Below, piece by piece: positions 1 to 7,826 of a DNA stretch of 64,000 bases. Each line of letters starts with the position of its first letter. Within the stretch, counting starts at the first letter, position 1. The notes under the pieces were generated by a model. It made no database searches, had not been told where the DNA came from, and was given only the letters and a program-made list of their open reading frames with translations. Where the stretch lies: contig NZ_RBWU01000007.1 of the NCBI RefSeq assembly GCF_003634705.1, forward strand, positions 547,105 through 611,104, in the 5' to 3' direction. A program made the position numbers and the translations under genes. Origin of the DNA: Actinomadura pelletieri DSM 43383. Its GTDB lineage: Bacteria > Actinomycetota > Actinomycetes > Streptosporangiales > Streptosporangiaceae.

Positions 1-2427
1 CTGCCGCGCGAAGTCCGTCAACCGGATGTTCAGCACACCCGCCGCCACGACCTCCGCGCGCCCCTCGTCCTCCTCGTCCGCGCCGACACGGCCGTCCAGC
101 AGCCGCACGTACAGCGTGGACGTGTCCGGCCAGATCCGCGTCGGCGGACCGTGCAGGACGTTCTTCGTCCCGCTCAGCGTGCGGGCCCGGCCCTCGCCGT
201 CGGTGTAGAACAGGCGGTACCTCATCAGCCGCCTGTCCACCGTCGCGTCGGCGTCCCCCGAGGGATCGACGAACAGGTTGAACGTGCCGCGCTCGACCCG
301 GCGGCGGCCGCCGTGACCGGACACGTCCACCCATCCCTCGGCCCGCGCCTCATGCCCCGGCTCGCGGACGAAGCGGTCGATGTCGTCCGCCGTGATCGTC
401 AGACGGAACGACAGCGGCCGCCGCCCCTCCGCCCGGCCGCCCGCGCGCGGATCGGACTCACCGTAGGTGACGAACCCCTTCATCTCCTCGGTGAACCACA
501 GCGACGTCCCGTCCCCGCGTGGCGCGCGGCCCCCCACGGACGAGCCGTTCCGGACCGTGCCCCCGCGACCGTGCCGGGTCTCGCGCGGCGGGCCGTCGCC
601 CGCCCCGTCCGGCGAGCCGGAGTCCCCGCCCGGCTCGGCCCCCGTGGCAGACGGGGCGGTGACGGCCGGACCGCCCGCACCTCCTTGTGCGGACGCGTGC
701 TCCAGCAACCGCGTGGCCATCCGGTCGGCCTGCGCGGCGATGGTGAGCGAGGGGTTCGGGCCCACCGGCCCCGGCATCGCCGCCCCGTCGGCGATGTAGA
801 GACCGGGGTACCCGAACACCTCGCCGAAGGCGTCGCAGACGCCCTCGCCCGGGTGCGCGCCCATCGGGGCGCCGCCGAGAGGATGGACGGTGATGATGCG
901 CTTGCGGAACCACATCGGATTGTCGGCGTAGTCGGCGCCGAGCACGTCCGCGATGCCCCGCATCGTCCTGCGGACCCGGTGGAACAGGTCCCTGCTGGTC
1001 TCCGTCGTCCACTCCGCGGACAGCATCCCGTCCCGCAACCGCAGCCGTCCGTCGGCGGTGTCGCGGCCCATGCCGAGCAGCGGCAGCGAACTCACCGTCA
1101 GGGCGCCGTCCCCGATCAGCTCCGAGATCTCCTGGGACAGGTTGGTGTCCGGACGGCCCCGGAACATGTCGGTGAACCGCTCCCACAGGAACTTCACCAC
1201 GCGCTCGAAGTCGTTGGCGACGTCGTAGCCGTCGACGATCCAGTCGGTGAACCCGGGGTAGCCGCCGTCCTGGATGTAGGCGCCGCGTCCCGTGCCGGGC
1301 GCGCCGTCCAGCTCGTCCGCCAACCGGATCGCCGTGGTGATCACCGGGCCGCGGCTGGCGTTGAGCGGCCGGACCCGGTTGCGGTCGGTGGCGCGCAGCA
1401 GGAACGTCAGCAGGTCGCCGTTGCCGCTGAACCGGGTGCCGAGCGCGTCGCTGAGCCCCGGGAACGCCTCCCGCGACCGCAACAGCAGGTACGTGGTGCC
1501 GTACGTGCCCGCGCCGAGGACCAGCCGGTCGCACGTGATCGTCCGGACGGGCAGCCGCCTACGCTTCTTCAGCGACACGGCGTAGGGGTCGGTCGGCACC
1601 TCGTGGTGGACGTAGTCGACCTCGTAGCCACCGCCCCGGCGGGGCCGCAGCGCCGTCACCTCGCGGCAGGTGCGGATGTCCGCGCCGTGGTGCGCGGCCG
1701 CCGACAGGTAGTTGTGGTCCAGGCTGTTCTTCGCGCCCTCGTTGCAGCCGATGTCGCACTCGCCGCACAGCTGGCACGTCCGGCGCGGGACGCCGTGGAT
1801 GTTGCCGTAGCCCGCGTCCACGATCGGCAGGCTGATCCCGGGTTCACCGCCCGGCCGCTCGGCGAAGCTGACCGCGAGCGGTGGGAGCGTGCACTGCAAC
1901 CCCAGCTCCGCCGCCGCGTCCTGCATCGCGTGCGTCTTCGGCGTGTTGTCGTAGGGCACCCGGTCCAGCGGGTACGGCGTCGCGCCGATCATCCTCTCGA
2001 CCGCGTCGTAGTGCGGGTCCAGGTCGGCGCGGGAGATCGGCCACGGTTCGTGGGCGCCGCCGGGCAGGTCGTTGACGAACCAGTTCTCGTCCTTGCGCAG
2101 CAGCACGTTCGCGTAGATCAGCGACCCGCCGCCGAGCCCGGCGGACACCACCGAGTCGCAGCCGTTGAAGCTCCACACGTCGTACATCCCGTAGAGCCCG
2201 GCGGCCGGGTCCCAGAACGCCCGTCCCATCTCGGCGGGGGAGCGGGGGAAGGCGCCCGGCGGGTACGGCTGCCCCCGCTCCAGCAGGACGACCGACGACC
2301 CGGCCTCCGCCAGCCGGTACGCGGCCACGGAGCCCCCGAACCCCGAACCGACCACGACCGCGTCGACGTGCTCCCGGCCCCCCGCGCGGCCTTTCCCCGT
2401 GCCGCCGTTCCCCGTGCCGCCGTTCAT
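1..2427 (-). CDS. GMC-family FAD oxidoreductase, cholesterol-oxidase-like (3' end outside window)
   Basis: The frame is open from the ATG at 2427 to the window edge, so 809 residues are visible and the C-terminus is missing. Residues about 24-50 hold the Rossmann dinucleotide motif VVVGSGFGGSVAAYRLAEAG. A cluster of cysteines (CQLCGECDIGC) lies near residue 230, and the GMC signature HPLGGAPMG lies near residue 513. After a Gly/Pro/Ser-rich linker (about 570-635) comes an extra domain of over 170 residues that is not part of a minimal sterol oxidase. The family oxidises alcohols or 3-hydroxysteroids with FAD; the substrate here is an inference. The gene starts 40 bp after the hydrolase stop and is probably cotranscribed with it. 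Confidence is high for the family and moderate for steroid use. Confidence 0.88.
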   Translation of the reverse strand, partial: MNGGTGNGGTGKGRAGGREHVDAVVVGSGFGGSVAAYRLAEAGSSVVLLERGQPYPPGAFPRSPAEMGRAFWDPAAGLYGMYDVWSFNGCDSVVSAGLGGGSLIYANVLLRKDENWFVNDLPGGAHEPWPISRADLDPHYDAVERMIGATPYPLDRVPYDNTPKTHAMQDAAAELGLQCTLPPLAVSFAERPGGEPGISLPIVDAGYGNIHGVPRRTCQLCGECDIGCNEGAKNSLDHNYLSAAAHHGADIRTCREVTALRPRRGGGYEVDYVHHEVPTDPYAVSLKKRRRLPVRTITCDRLVLGAGTYGTTYLLLRSREAFPGLSDALGTRFSGNGDLLTFLLRATDRNRVRPLNASRGPVITTAIRLADELDGAPGTGRGAYIQDGGYPGFTDWIVDGYDVANDFERVVKFLWERFTDMFRGRPDTNLSQEISELIGDGALTVSSLPLLGMGRDTADGRLRLRDGMLSAEWTTETSRDLFHRVRRTMRGIADVLGADYADNPMWFRKRIITVHPLGGAPMGAHPGEGVCDAFGEVFGYPGLYIADGAAMPGPVGPNPSLTIAAQADRMATRLLEHASAQGGAGGPAVTAPSATGAEPGGDSGSPDGAGDGPPRETRHGRGGTVRNGSSVGGRAPRGDGTSLWFTEEMKGFVTYGESDPRAGGRAEGRRPLSFRLTITADDIDRFVREPGHEARAEGWVDVSGHGGRRRVERGTFNLFVDPSGDADATVDRRLMRYRLFYTDGEGRARTLSGTKNVLHGPPTRIWPDTSTLYVRLLDGRVGADEEDEGRAEVVAAGVLNIRLTDFARQ
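2395..2424. repeat. two tandem 15-bp units in the N-terminus of the GMC gene
   Basis: The unit ccccgtgccgccgtt occurs twice head to tail right after the start codon of the GMC oxidoreductase. It encodes an Asn-Gly-Gly-Thr-Gly repeat ahead of the FAD domain. A 15-bp unit keeps the frame, so copy number could vary between strains without breaking the protein. Confidence 0.7.
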
Positions 2428-2467
2428 CGCACCGAGCCCTTCGCCGCGCCGTTCCGCGTCTCGGTCC

Positions 2468-3562
2468 TCATGAGCCGTGCCGCTTGAGGAAGTCGACGAT
2501 GTGCGGAAACACGTCGAGGTGGGCGTTCTTGCCGATGAGGGGATCCAGATGGCCGTAGCCGGGCAGGACGGCCGCCTCGTGGCGTCCGGGCGCCACCCGC
2601 TCCAGGATCCTGTGCAGATGGACGTTGGAGTCGGTGAAGACGCGGTTGTTGCTCGGCGCGAGCAGCAGCATGGACGTCTCCACGTCCGCCGCGCCCGCCA
2701 GGTAGTCGCGCGGCAGGGCGGCGTACCGCGAGTCCCGGTCCGCGAACCGCACCGCGCGCCCCGCCTTGATCATCTTGTGGACGTGCCGGTAGTAGCTCAG
2801 CCCGGACGCCGTACAGATGTCGGCGACGCGGGCGTGGGTCTCGGGCAGCAGGTTGGTGTGCTCGTACATCGCGGGCTTGCCCGCGCCCCACTGGAAGCTC
2901 TGCATGTGGCAGGCGCGGACGTTGCACTCGCCGTGGAACAGCGACACCGCCCGCGACAGCATCCACGGTCGGGTGAACCGTGGCGCCTGCCCGAACCGCG
3001 GGTCGAGGAACGGCAGGCCGACGACGTACTCCAGGAACCAGGCGCCGGGGCCGAGCTTCAGTTTCGACCACGCCGGAACCCGAGGTGTCAGGGACACGCT
3101 GTTGCAGGTCAGGGTGGCGATGTCGGTGATGATCCCGGCGAACACGCTCATCGCGAACGCCATCGCGCCCAGGCAGTGCCCGATGACGTGCACCCGGCGG
3201 TCCCCGATGTGCCGGCGCAGTTCCGTGAGCGCGGGCGGGAAGTCGTACAGCGCGACGTCGTCGAGGTTGAAGTGGTGCGTCTCGGTGTCGTAGGGGTAGC
3301 GGCCGCTCATCCGGAAGTCCAGGGCCCAGACGTCGGTGAACCCGTTGTCGAGCAGGTGGGACGCCAGGTTCCGGATCTCCGGCATGATGAACAGGTCGCT
3401 GGAGGAGGTGAGCCCGTGGACGAGCAGGACCACGTCGTCGCTCTCCGCGCGTAGGAACCGCGTCAGTTGCAGCCCGAGTCCGTCCTCGGTCGTCACCGGA
3501 TACGTGGAGATCTCCACGTCCTTCACGCCGGCGAACGTGAACCGGGGGATCACGCGTTCCAT
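2468..3562 (-). CDS. alpha/beta-fold hydrolase with cysteine nucleophile
   Basis: This protein of 364 residues has an alpha/beta hydrolase fold: oxyanion segment LVHGLTSSSDLF near residue 45, a nucleophile elbow reading G-H-C-L-G near residue 127 (VIGHCLGAMAF), a late Asp in FTDSNVH and a His in GYGHLDPLIG. The usual Ser is therefore replaced by Cys, as in dienelactone hydrolases and PHA synthases. No signal peptide is visible. The ATG at 3562 is preceded by a strong GGAGGTG Shine-Dalgarno 7 nt upstream, which fixes the start. It is the first gene of an apparent two-gene operon with the GMC oxidoreductase. I recall that hydrolase domains of this kind can be fused to GMC domains, so the two products may act on the same sterol or ester. 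The substrate is unknown. Confidence 0.85.
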   Translation of the reverse strand: MERVIPRFTFAGVKDVEISTYPVTTEDGLGLQLTRFLRAESDDVVLLVHGLTSSSDLFIMPEIRNLASHLLDNGFTDVWALDFRMSGRYPYDTETHHFNLDDVALYDFPPALTELRRHIGDRRVHVIGHCLGAMAFAMSVFAGIITDIATLTCNSVSLTPRVPAWSKLKLGPGAWFLEYVVGLPFLDPRFGQAPRFTRPWMLSRAVSLFHGECNVRACHMQSFQWGAGKPAMYEHTNLLPETHARVADICTASGLSYYRHVHKMIKAGRAVRFADRDSRYAALPRDYLAGAADVETSMLLLAPSNNRVFTDSNVHLHRILERVAPGRHEAAVLPGYGHLDPLIGKNAHLDVFPHIVDFLKRHGS

Positions 3563-3689
3563 CTCTGCTCACCTCCATTCGCCTCGCAACGATGATGCTG
3601 GGACCCACCGGTGCGGGGCATCGTGGTAAACCCGTACTTCTCCCCGAGAACTTGGTCGGCGGGAAAGGGACGAATCCGCTCACGTCCGA

Positions 3690-3720
3690 GACCATCGTGT
3701 TCGTTACTACTGTGATGGTC
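3690..3720. promoter_or_regulatory. inverted repeat between LAL regulator and hydrolase operon
   Basis: GACCATC and GATGGTC form a perfect 7-bp inverted repeat with a 17-bp spacer. It lies about 130 bp upstream of the hydrolase start and 27-57 bp beyond the stop of the LAL gene. It could be an operator for the hydrolase-GMC operon or a weak terminator; the long loop favours an operator. Confidence 0.35.
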
Positions 3721-3746
3721 CAGTGCGCGCAGAGGTTCCGAAACCC

Positions 3747-6700
3747 TCAGTCGGTACCGGGAGCGCCGGGTTCGGCCGTGCCCCGGGTCAGGGCGTTCAC
3801 CACACCCACCCGGGAACTCACCCCGAACTTGGCGAAGATGTGCGACAGATGCGTCTCGACCGTGCGGATGCTGACGTACAGCCGGTCGGCGATCTGTGAG
3901 TTCGTGCAGCCCTCGACGACCAGGGACGCGACCTCGTACTCCCGTTTGGACAGCCCGCCCGGCAGCCGGGAGTTCCGGCCGCCCTTGGACCCCTTGGCCG
4001 GCACCCGCACCCCGAGCCGGCGCTGCTCCCGGACGACCTGGGCGTGCAGCGCCCGCGCCCCGCAGCCGGAGAAGATGTCGGCGGCCAGCCGCAGCTGCGC
4101 GCGGGCCGCGGTGCGGTCACCGGCCTCGGCGTGCGCCTGACCGGCGCGCAGCCGCGCGCGGCCGACGTCGATCCGGTGCCCCGCCTCCTCGAACGTGTCC
4201 GCCGCCGCGAGCGCCTCCCGCGCCGCCTGGGCCGCGTCGGTGGACTGGAGGGCGTGCGCGCGGGCCAGCCCTGCCAGCGCGTTGTGCGCTTCCAGACCCG
4301 GGATGATCAGATGCTCGGTGCGTCGCACCCACCGCTCCGCCGCGTCGGCGCGGCCCCGCCCGGCCTCGACCCCGGCCATCATCTCGCTGATCGACAGCTG
4401 GGTGCGCTGGTCCAGCGGCCCGCTGACCGCGCGCTCGAACGCCTCGGCGGCCTCGTCCGGGCGGCCGAGCCCGAGCAGCGCGGTCGCGTGCGCGTAGCGG
4501 GCCATCGACCCCCACCACTCGCCGACGCCCGCGCCGACCTCGATGGCCTCCTCGGCGTGCCGCAGCGCGGTCCCGTTGTCGCCCGACCAGCCCGCCACCA
4601 GGCTCTGCTGGGTCAACGCGAACACCAGCTGCTGCCCCGAGTTGAGCAGCCGCGCCTCCTCGACCGCCTCCTCCGCGGCCGCCGCGGCCTGCTCCAGCCG
4701 TCCCAGCATCCCGTGGGCGCGGGCGAGACCCGCCATCAGGTTCGTGACGATGTACATCTGGCCCGTGGACCGGGCGACGGTGACGGCACGCTGGAACCGG
4801 TCGGCCGCGCTGTGGAAGTGGCCCATGAACGTCTCCGCCCAGCACAGCCAGGCGATCGCGTCCATCCACTCGGCCAGGTGCTCGTCGGGCGCGGCGTTGG
4901 TCAGCCGGTCGGCGGCCTCCAGGTAGCGGATCGCGTCCTGGACGCGGCCCGCCGCCAGCGCGGGCATCGGCCGCACCGCGGCGACCGCCACCTTCAGGCT
5001 GGGCTCCCAGTCCTCGGAGTTGTCGGGCATCAGGTCCAGGACGGCCTGCGCGGCGCGGAAGTCGATCCGCATCATCCGTTCCGCGATGAGCCGCATCCGC
5101 AGCGGCACCGCGGCCGGGGAACGCGGGTCGGGCATCCGGCGCAACTCGTCCAGCAGCAGGGCGCGCGCCTCGTGCGGGCGGCCGAGCTGCCGCTCCATCA
5201 GCGCCGCGAGCCGGGCCGCGCGGGCCCGCCGCTCGTAGTCGTCCGGCGGCAGCATCCGCAGCACGTTCCGCGCGGTCTCGCGCCCCTCGATGAGGTGCCC
5301 GCCGACCGTCTGCACCTGCGCCAGCTCCATCATCAGTTCCAGGCGGGACGGCAACGCCGGATCGTCGGCCGTTCCGTCCGCCTCCGCCGCCGCGCCGGTC
5401 GTCGGCATCAGGCTGAGCGCCGACTGCAACCAGTGCGCGGCCGTCGTCGGCGCCTGGGTGGCGAACGCGCGCGCCGCCTCCACCAGGGTCGCGATGGCGT
5501 TGCGGTCACCGACCCGGCCCGACCGCTCCAGATGCCGGGCGCGGACCGCCGCGGGCGCGCCGATCTCGGTGAGGTACGTCGCGATGCGGCCGTGCGCCGC
5601 CAGCCGCCATCCCGCCGCCGCCGACCGGTACGCGGCATGGCGGACGAGCGGATGCCGGAACCGGAACCGCTCCGCCCGGGGCCGCACGATGTCGCGGGCG
5701 ACCAGCTCGTCCAGCGCCGCCAGCGCCTCCTGCTCGCTGACCTGCGCCGCCGCGGCGGCCAGCAGCGGGGTGAACTCGTCGGCCGCGACCGCCGCGCTCT
5801 GCGCGATCAGCTGCGCCTCCGGCGACAGGCCGCTCAGCTCCAGTTGCAGCGCCGCGCGGACCGCGGGCGGCAGTTCGCCCTCGGTGTCGCCCGCGGCGAG
5901 CGGTTCCCGGGTGCGGGCCAGCGCCTCCAGGTAGAAGGGGTTGCCGCCGCTGGCCTTGTACAGCTCGCGGCAGCGCGTCCCGCTGACGCCCGGGCCGAGC
6001 AGCTCCGTGACCTCGTCCTGGGTGAGCGGCCGGACCGGCAACCGGCTCCCGCCGACCGCCTGGAGGGAGGCCTGCACCAGCGCGGCGAGGCGGGCCGACG
6101 CCTGGGCGGGCCGGTACGCGAGCGCGATCAGCACGCTGGCGCGCGGCGGATGCCGGACGAGATGGTCGAGCAGTTCGATCGTGGCGTCGTCGGCCCAGTG
6201 GACGTCGTCGAGGATCAGCACCAGTCCCGACGGCGCCGCGACCTGCTCCAGCAGATGCCGGACCGCCCGGTACAGCTGGTAGCGCGCGACCGGTGTGTTG
6301 TCCGAGGGCGCCCCGGCCGGGCTCGGGCCCTGGCCGGGTCCCGCGTGCGAAGGGGCCTCGTTCGGTCGCGGGCCGTCGTGGAGGCCGGTGTGCTCGCCGT
6401 CGTGGAGGGCGGTCGACAGCGCGGGGAACACCGGGGCCAGCAGCCGCACGGTCGTGGGGCTCAGCTCACCGATGTGCTCCTCGAGATGGTCGTCGAGCGC
6501 GTCGACGACGGCGCCGAACGGCATCTCCTGCTCGAACTCGGCGGCCCGGCCCGCCAGGCTGCCGAGCTTGCGGGCGTCCGCGGCGTTCAACAGTTCGGTG
6601 AGCAGGCGGGTCTTGCCCGCGCCCGGTTCGCCGACCAGCGCGAGGAAGCGGAACGAGTCGGCCGCGGTGGCGTCCAGGGCCTCCTCGAAGGCATGGAGGA

Positions 6701-6770
6701 CGTCCTGCCGGCCGACGAGGGGAACGCTGTCCGGCGACTCGACGCCGCCGTGGCCGGAACGACCCTCCAT
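3747..6770 (-). CDS. LAL-type LuxR-family transcriptional regulator (large ATP-binding)
   Basis: This protein of 1007 residues has the full LAL layout. An N-terminal AAA/NACHT-like ATPase carries Walker A GEPGAGKT (about residues 47-54) and Walker B LVLILDDVHWAD (near 190). A long helical, TPR-like middle follows, and then a C-terminal LuxR helix-turn-helix at about 930-990 (LSKREYEVASLVVEGCTNSQ). These regulators couple ATP and ligand sensing to transcription activation, often of catabolic or secondary-metabolite operons. A GTG two codons upstream (6776) is possible, but the GGTGGGG Shine-Dalgarno sits 7 nt before the ATG at 6770 and only 1 nt before the GTG, so 6770 is preferred. It lies directly upstream of the hydrolase-GMC pair on the same strand and may control it; that is inference. 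Confidence 0.9.
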   Translation of the reverse strand: MEGRSGHGGVESPDSVPLVGRQDVLHAFEEALDATAADSFRFLALVGEPGAGKTRLLTELLNAADARKLGSLAGRAAEFEQEMPFGAVVDALDDHLEEHIGELSPTTVRLLAPVFPALSTALHDGEHTGLHDGPRPNEAPSHAGPGQGPSPAGAPSDNTPVARYQLYRAVRHLLEQVAAPSGLVLILDDVHWADDATIELLDHLVRHPPRASVLIALAYRPAQASARLAALVQASLQAVGGSRLPVRPLTQDEVTELLGPGVSGTRCRELYKASGGNPFYLEALARTREPLAAGDTEGELPPAVRAALQLELSGLSPEAQLIAQSAAVAADEFTPLLAAAAAQVSEQEALAALDELVARDIVRPRAERFRFRHPLVRHAAYRSAAAGWRLAAHGRIATYLTEIGAPAAVRARHLERSGRVGDRNAIATLVEAARAFATQAPTTAAHWLQSALSLMPTTGAAAEADGTADDPALPSRLELMMELAQVQTVGGHLIEGRETARNVLRMLPPDDYERRARAARLAALMERQLGRPHEARALLLDELRRMPDPRSPAAVPLRMRLIAERMMRIDFRAAQAVLDLMPDNSEDWEPSLKVAVAAVRPMPALAAGRVQDAIRYLEAADRLTNAAPDEHLAEWMDAIAWLCWAETFMGHFHSAADRFQRAVTVARSTGQMYIVTNLMAGLARAHGMLGRLEQAAAAAEEAVEEARLLNSGQQLVFALTQQSLVAGWSGDNGTALRHAEEAIEVGAGVGEWWGSMARYAHATALLGLGRPDEAAEAFERAVSGPLDQRTQLSISEMMAGVEAGRGRADAAERWVRRTEHLIIPGLEAHNALAGLARAHALQSTDAAQAAREALAAADTFEEAGHRIDVGRARLRAGQAHAEAGDRTAARAQLRLAADIFSGCGARALHAQVVREQRRLGVRVPAKGSKGGRNSRLPGGLSKREYEVASLVVEGCTNSQIADRLYVSIRTVETHLSHIFAKFGVSSRVGVVNALTRGTAEPGAPGTD

Positions 6771-7145
6771 GTCCACACCCCACCAGTGACAGGCGGTCGA
6801 TACGCCGTGATCCGTGCTCTTTGTTGAAGTTCCTGAGAATTGGCGGGATTTACCCTATCGGGTGGAACGTCCATAAGGCGGGGCAACACGCCCCACCCGA
6901 GCCCCCGGCACCGGGCGGGTGCACTCCACCACCCGCTCCGCCGCCCGGCGCTCCACCCGGATCCTCACTGTGTTGTCCACGCCGTTGTTTCACTGCTATC
7001 AACCGTCCTCCCGGGCCGCGTGTCAAGCTCGGGAGGGTAAACCGTTCCGCCGTCGTGACCTCCGACCGAACTCCGCTCGGCGCCGGGCCGGTCACGCGCG
7101 GCACCGCACCCGCCGAGCATAACCCCGCCCCCGGGGCGGCATCGG
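6771..7145. other. 375-bp intergenic region between lutC and the LAL gene
   Basis: No credible gene is visible. It is the longest gap in the window and contains AT-richer patches (about 6815-6860 and 6965-7005) unlike the flanking genes. Two structured elements are seen. CCGCCCCCGGGGCGG at 7125-7139 is palindromic and sits just beyond the lutC stop. A 10-bp stem with one mismatch (7007-7016 with 7027-7036) could end lut transcription. A minus-strand promoter candidate for the LAL gene overlaps it, which would give a leader of about 220 nt. Confidence 0.5.
6997..7026 (-). promoter_or_regulatory. candidate promoter of the LAL gene
   Basis: On the minus strand TTGACA (7026-7021) is followed after 18 bp by TTGATA (7002-6997), close to the sigma-70 family consensus. 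It points toward the LAL start at 6770. The evidence is only motif match and orientation. Confidence 0.35.
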
Positions 7146-7826
7146 TCATTCGACGAGGAGCACCTCCAGCGTGCGCGGACCGTGCACCCCCTCGACCCGG
7201 GTCAGCTCGATGTCGCTCGTCGCCGACGGACCCGACACCAACGTCAGCGGCCGGCGCGGATCGAGCCGCTCCAGCGCCTCGGGCACGTCGGCGACGACCT
7301 GCCCGGCGAGCACGACGACCACATGGTGGTCGGGGACGAGGGACAGCGCGCGCGGCCCCTGGTCGGCGCCGTGGTCGAGGACGATCGTGCCGGTCTCGGC
7401 GATGGCGACGGCGCAGCCGGTGACCGCGCCCGCGAGACCGTCGAGCGACGCCACCGGCGGGTCGCGGACGAGCGTGGCCCGTGTCGCGGACGTCCACTCG
7501 GCGGGTAGACCGGACGGCACGCCGTAGGAGCCGGCGCGGCCCGCCAAGCGCTCCGCGACCGTCCCCGGCACCTCCGACCCGCGGACGCGCAGGACGGTCG
7601 CGCGGTAGTCGGCGACCCGCTCGGCGAACAGGTCGAGAACAGCGCCACTACCCGCACCGCCACTACCCGCACCGCCACTACCCGCGCCGCCGTGGTGGCG
7701 GCGCAGGTAACGGCGGTCGATCCGGGCATAGGCCGCGGCGACGTCCGCGTCCCCGCTCGCTCGCCGGGCGCCTGCCGCGCTCGCGGCCTCTTCGATCCGG
7801 CGGAGGATCTCTTCACGCGCGTTCAC
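7146..7826 (-). CDS. lutC: LutC-family lactate utilisation protein (LUD domain)
   Basis: This protein of 226 residues ends with a typical LUD domain: AETGTIVLDHG, ALSLVPDHHVVVV and a C-terminal SGPSATSDIELTRVEGVHGP segment. LutC is the third subunit of the iron-sulfur L-lactate dehydrogenase LutABC, which oxidises lactate to pyruvate in the cytoplasm. The GTG start at 7826 overlaps the TGA of lutB in a GTGA tetranucleotide, so translation is likely coupled; longer upstream frames run inside lutB and are not credible. An unusual Gly-Gly-Ala-Gly-Ser triplicate near residue 45-60 separates the N-terminal helices from the LUD core. Confidence 0.92.
   Translation of the reverse strand: MNAREEILRRIEEAASAAGARRASGDADVAAAYARIDRRYLRRHHGGAGSGGAGSGGAGSGAVLDLFAERVADYRATVLRVRGSEVPGTVAERLAGRAGSYGVPSGLPAEWTSATRATLVRDPPVASLDGLAGAVTGCAVAIAETGTIVLDHGADQGPRALSLVPDHHVVVVLAGQVVADVPEALERLDPRRPLTLVSGPSATSDIELTRVEGVHGPRTLEVLLVE
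7644..7688. repeat. three tandem 15-bp units inside lutC
   Basis: The unit gccactacccgcacc is repeated three times head to tail, the last copy with one change. It encodes a Gly-Ala-Gly-Ser-Gly linker in LutC. The 15-bp period preserves the frame, so linker length could change by slippage. Confidence 0.8.

Noticed and set aside
4044..6827. Open frame of 927 codons on the plus strand opposite the LAL gene
   Set aside because: It is a high-GC antisense shadow: the composition is Arg/Gly/Pro-rich without motifs, while the minus strand has a full LAL protein with Walker and HTH motifs.
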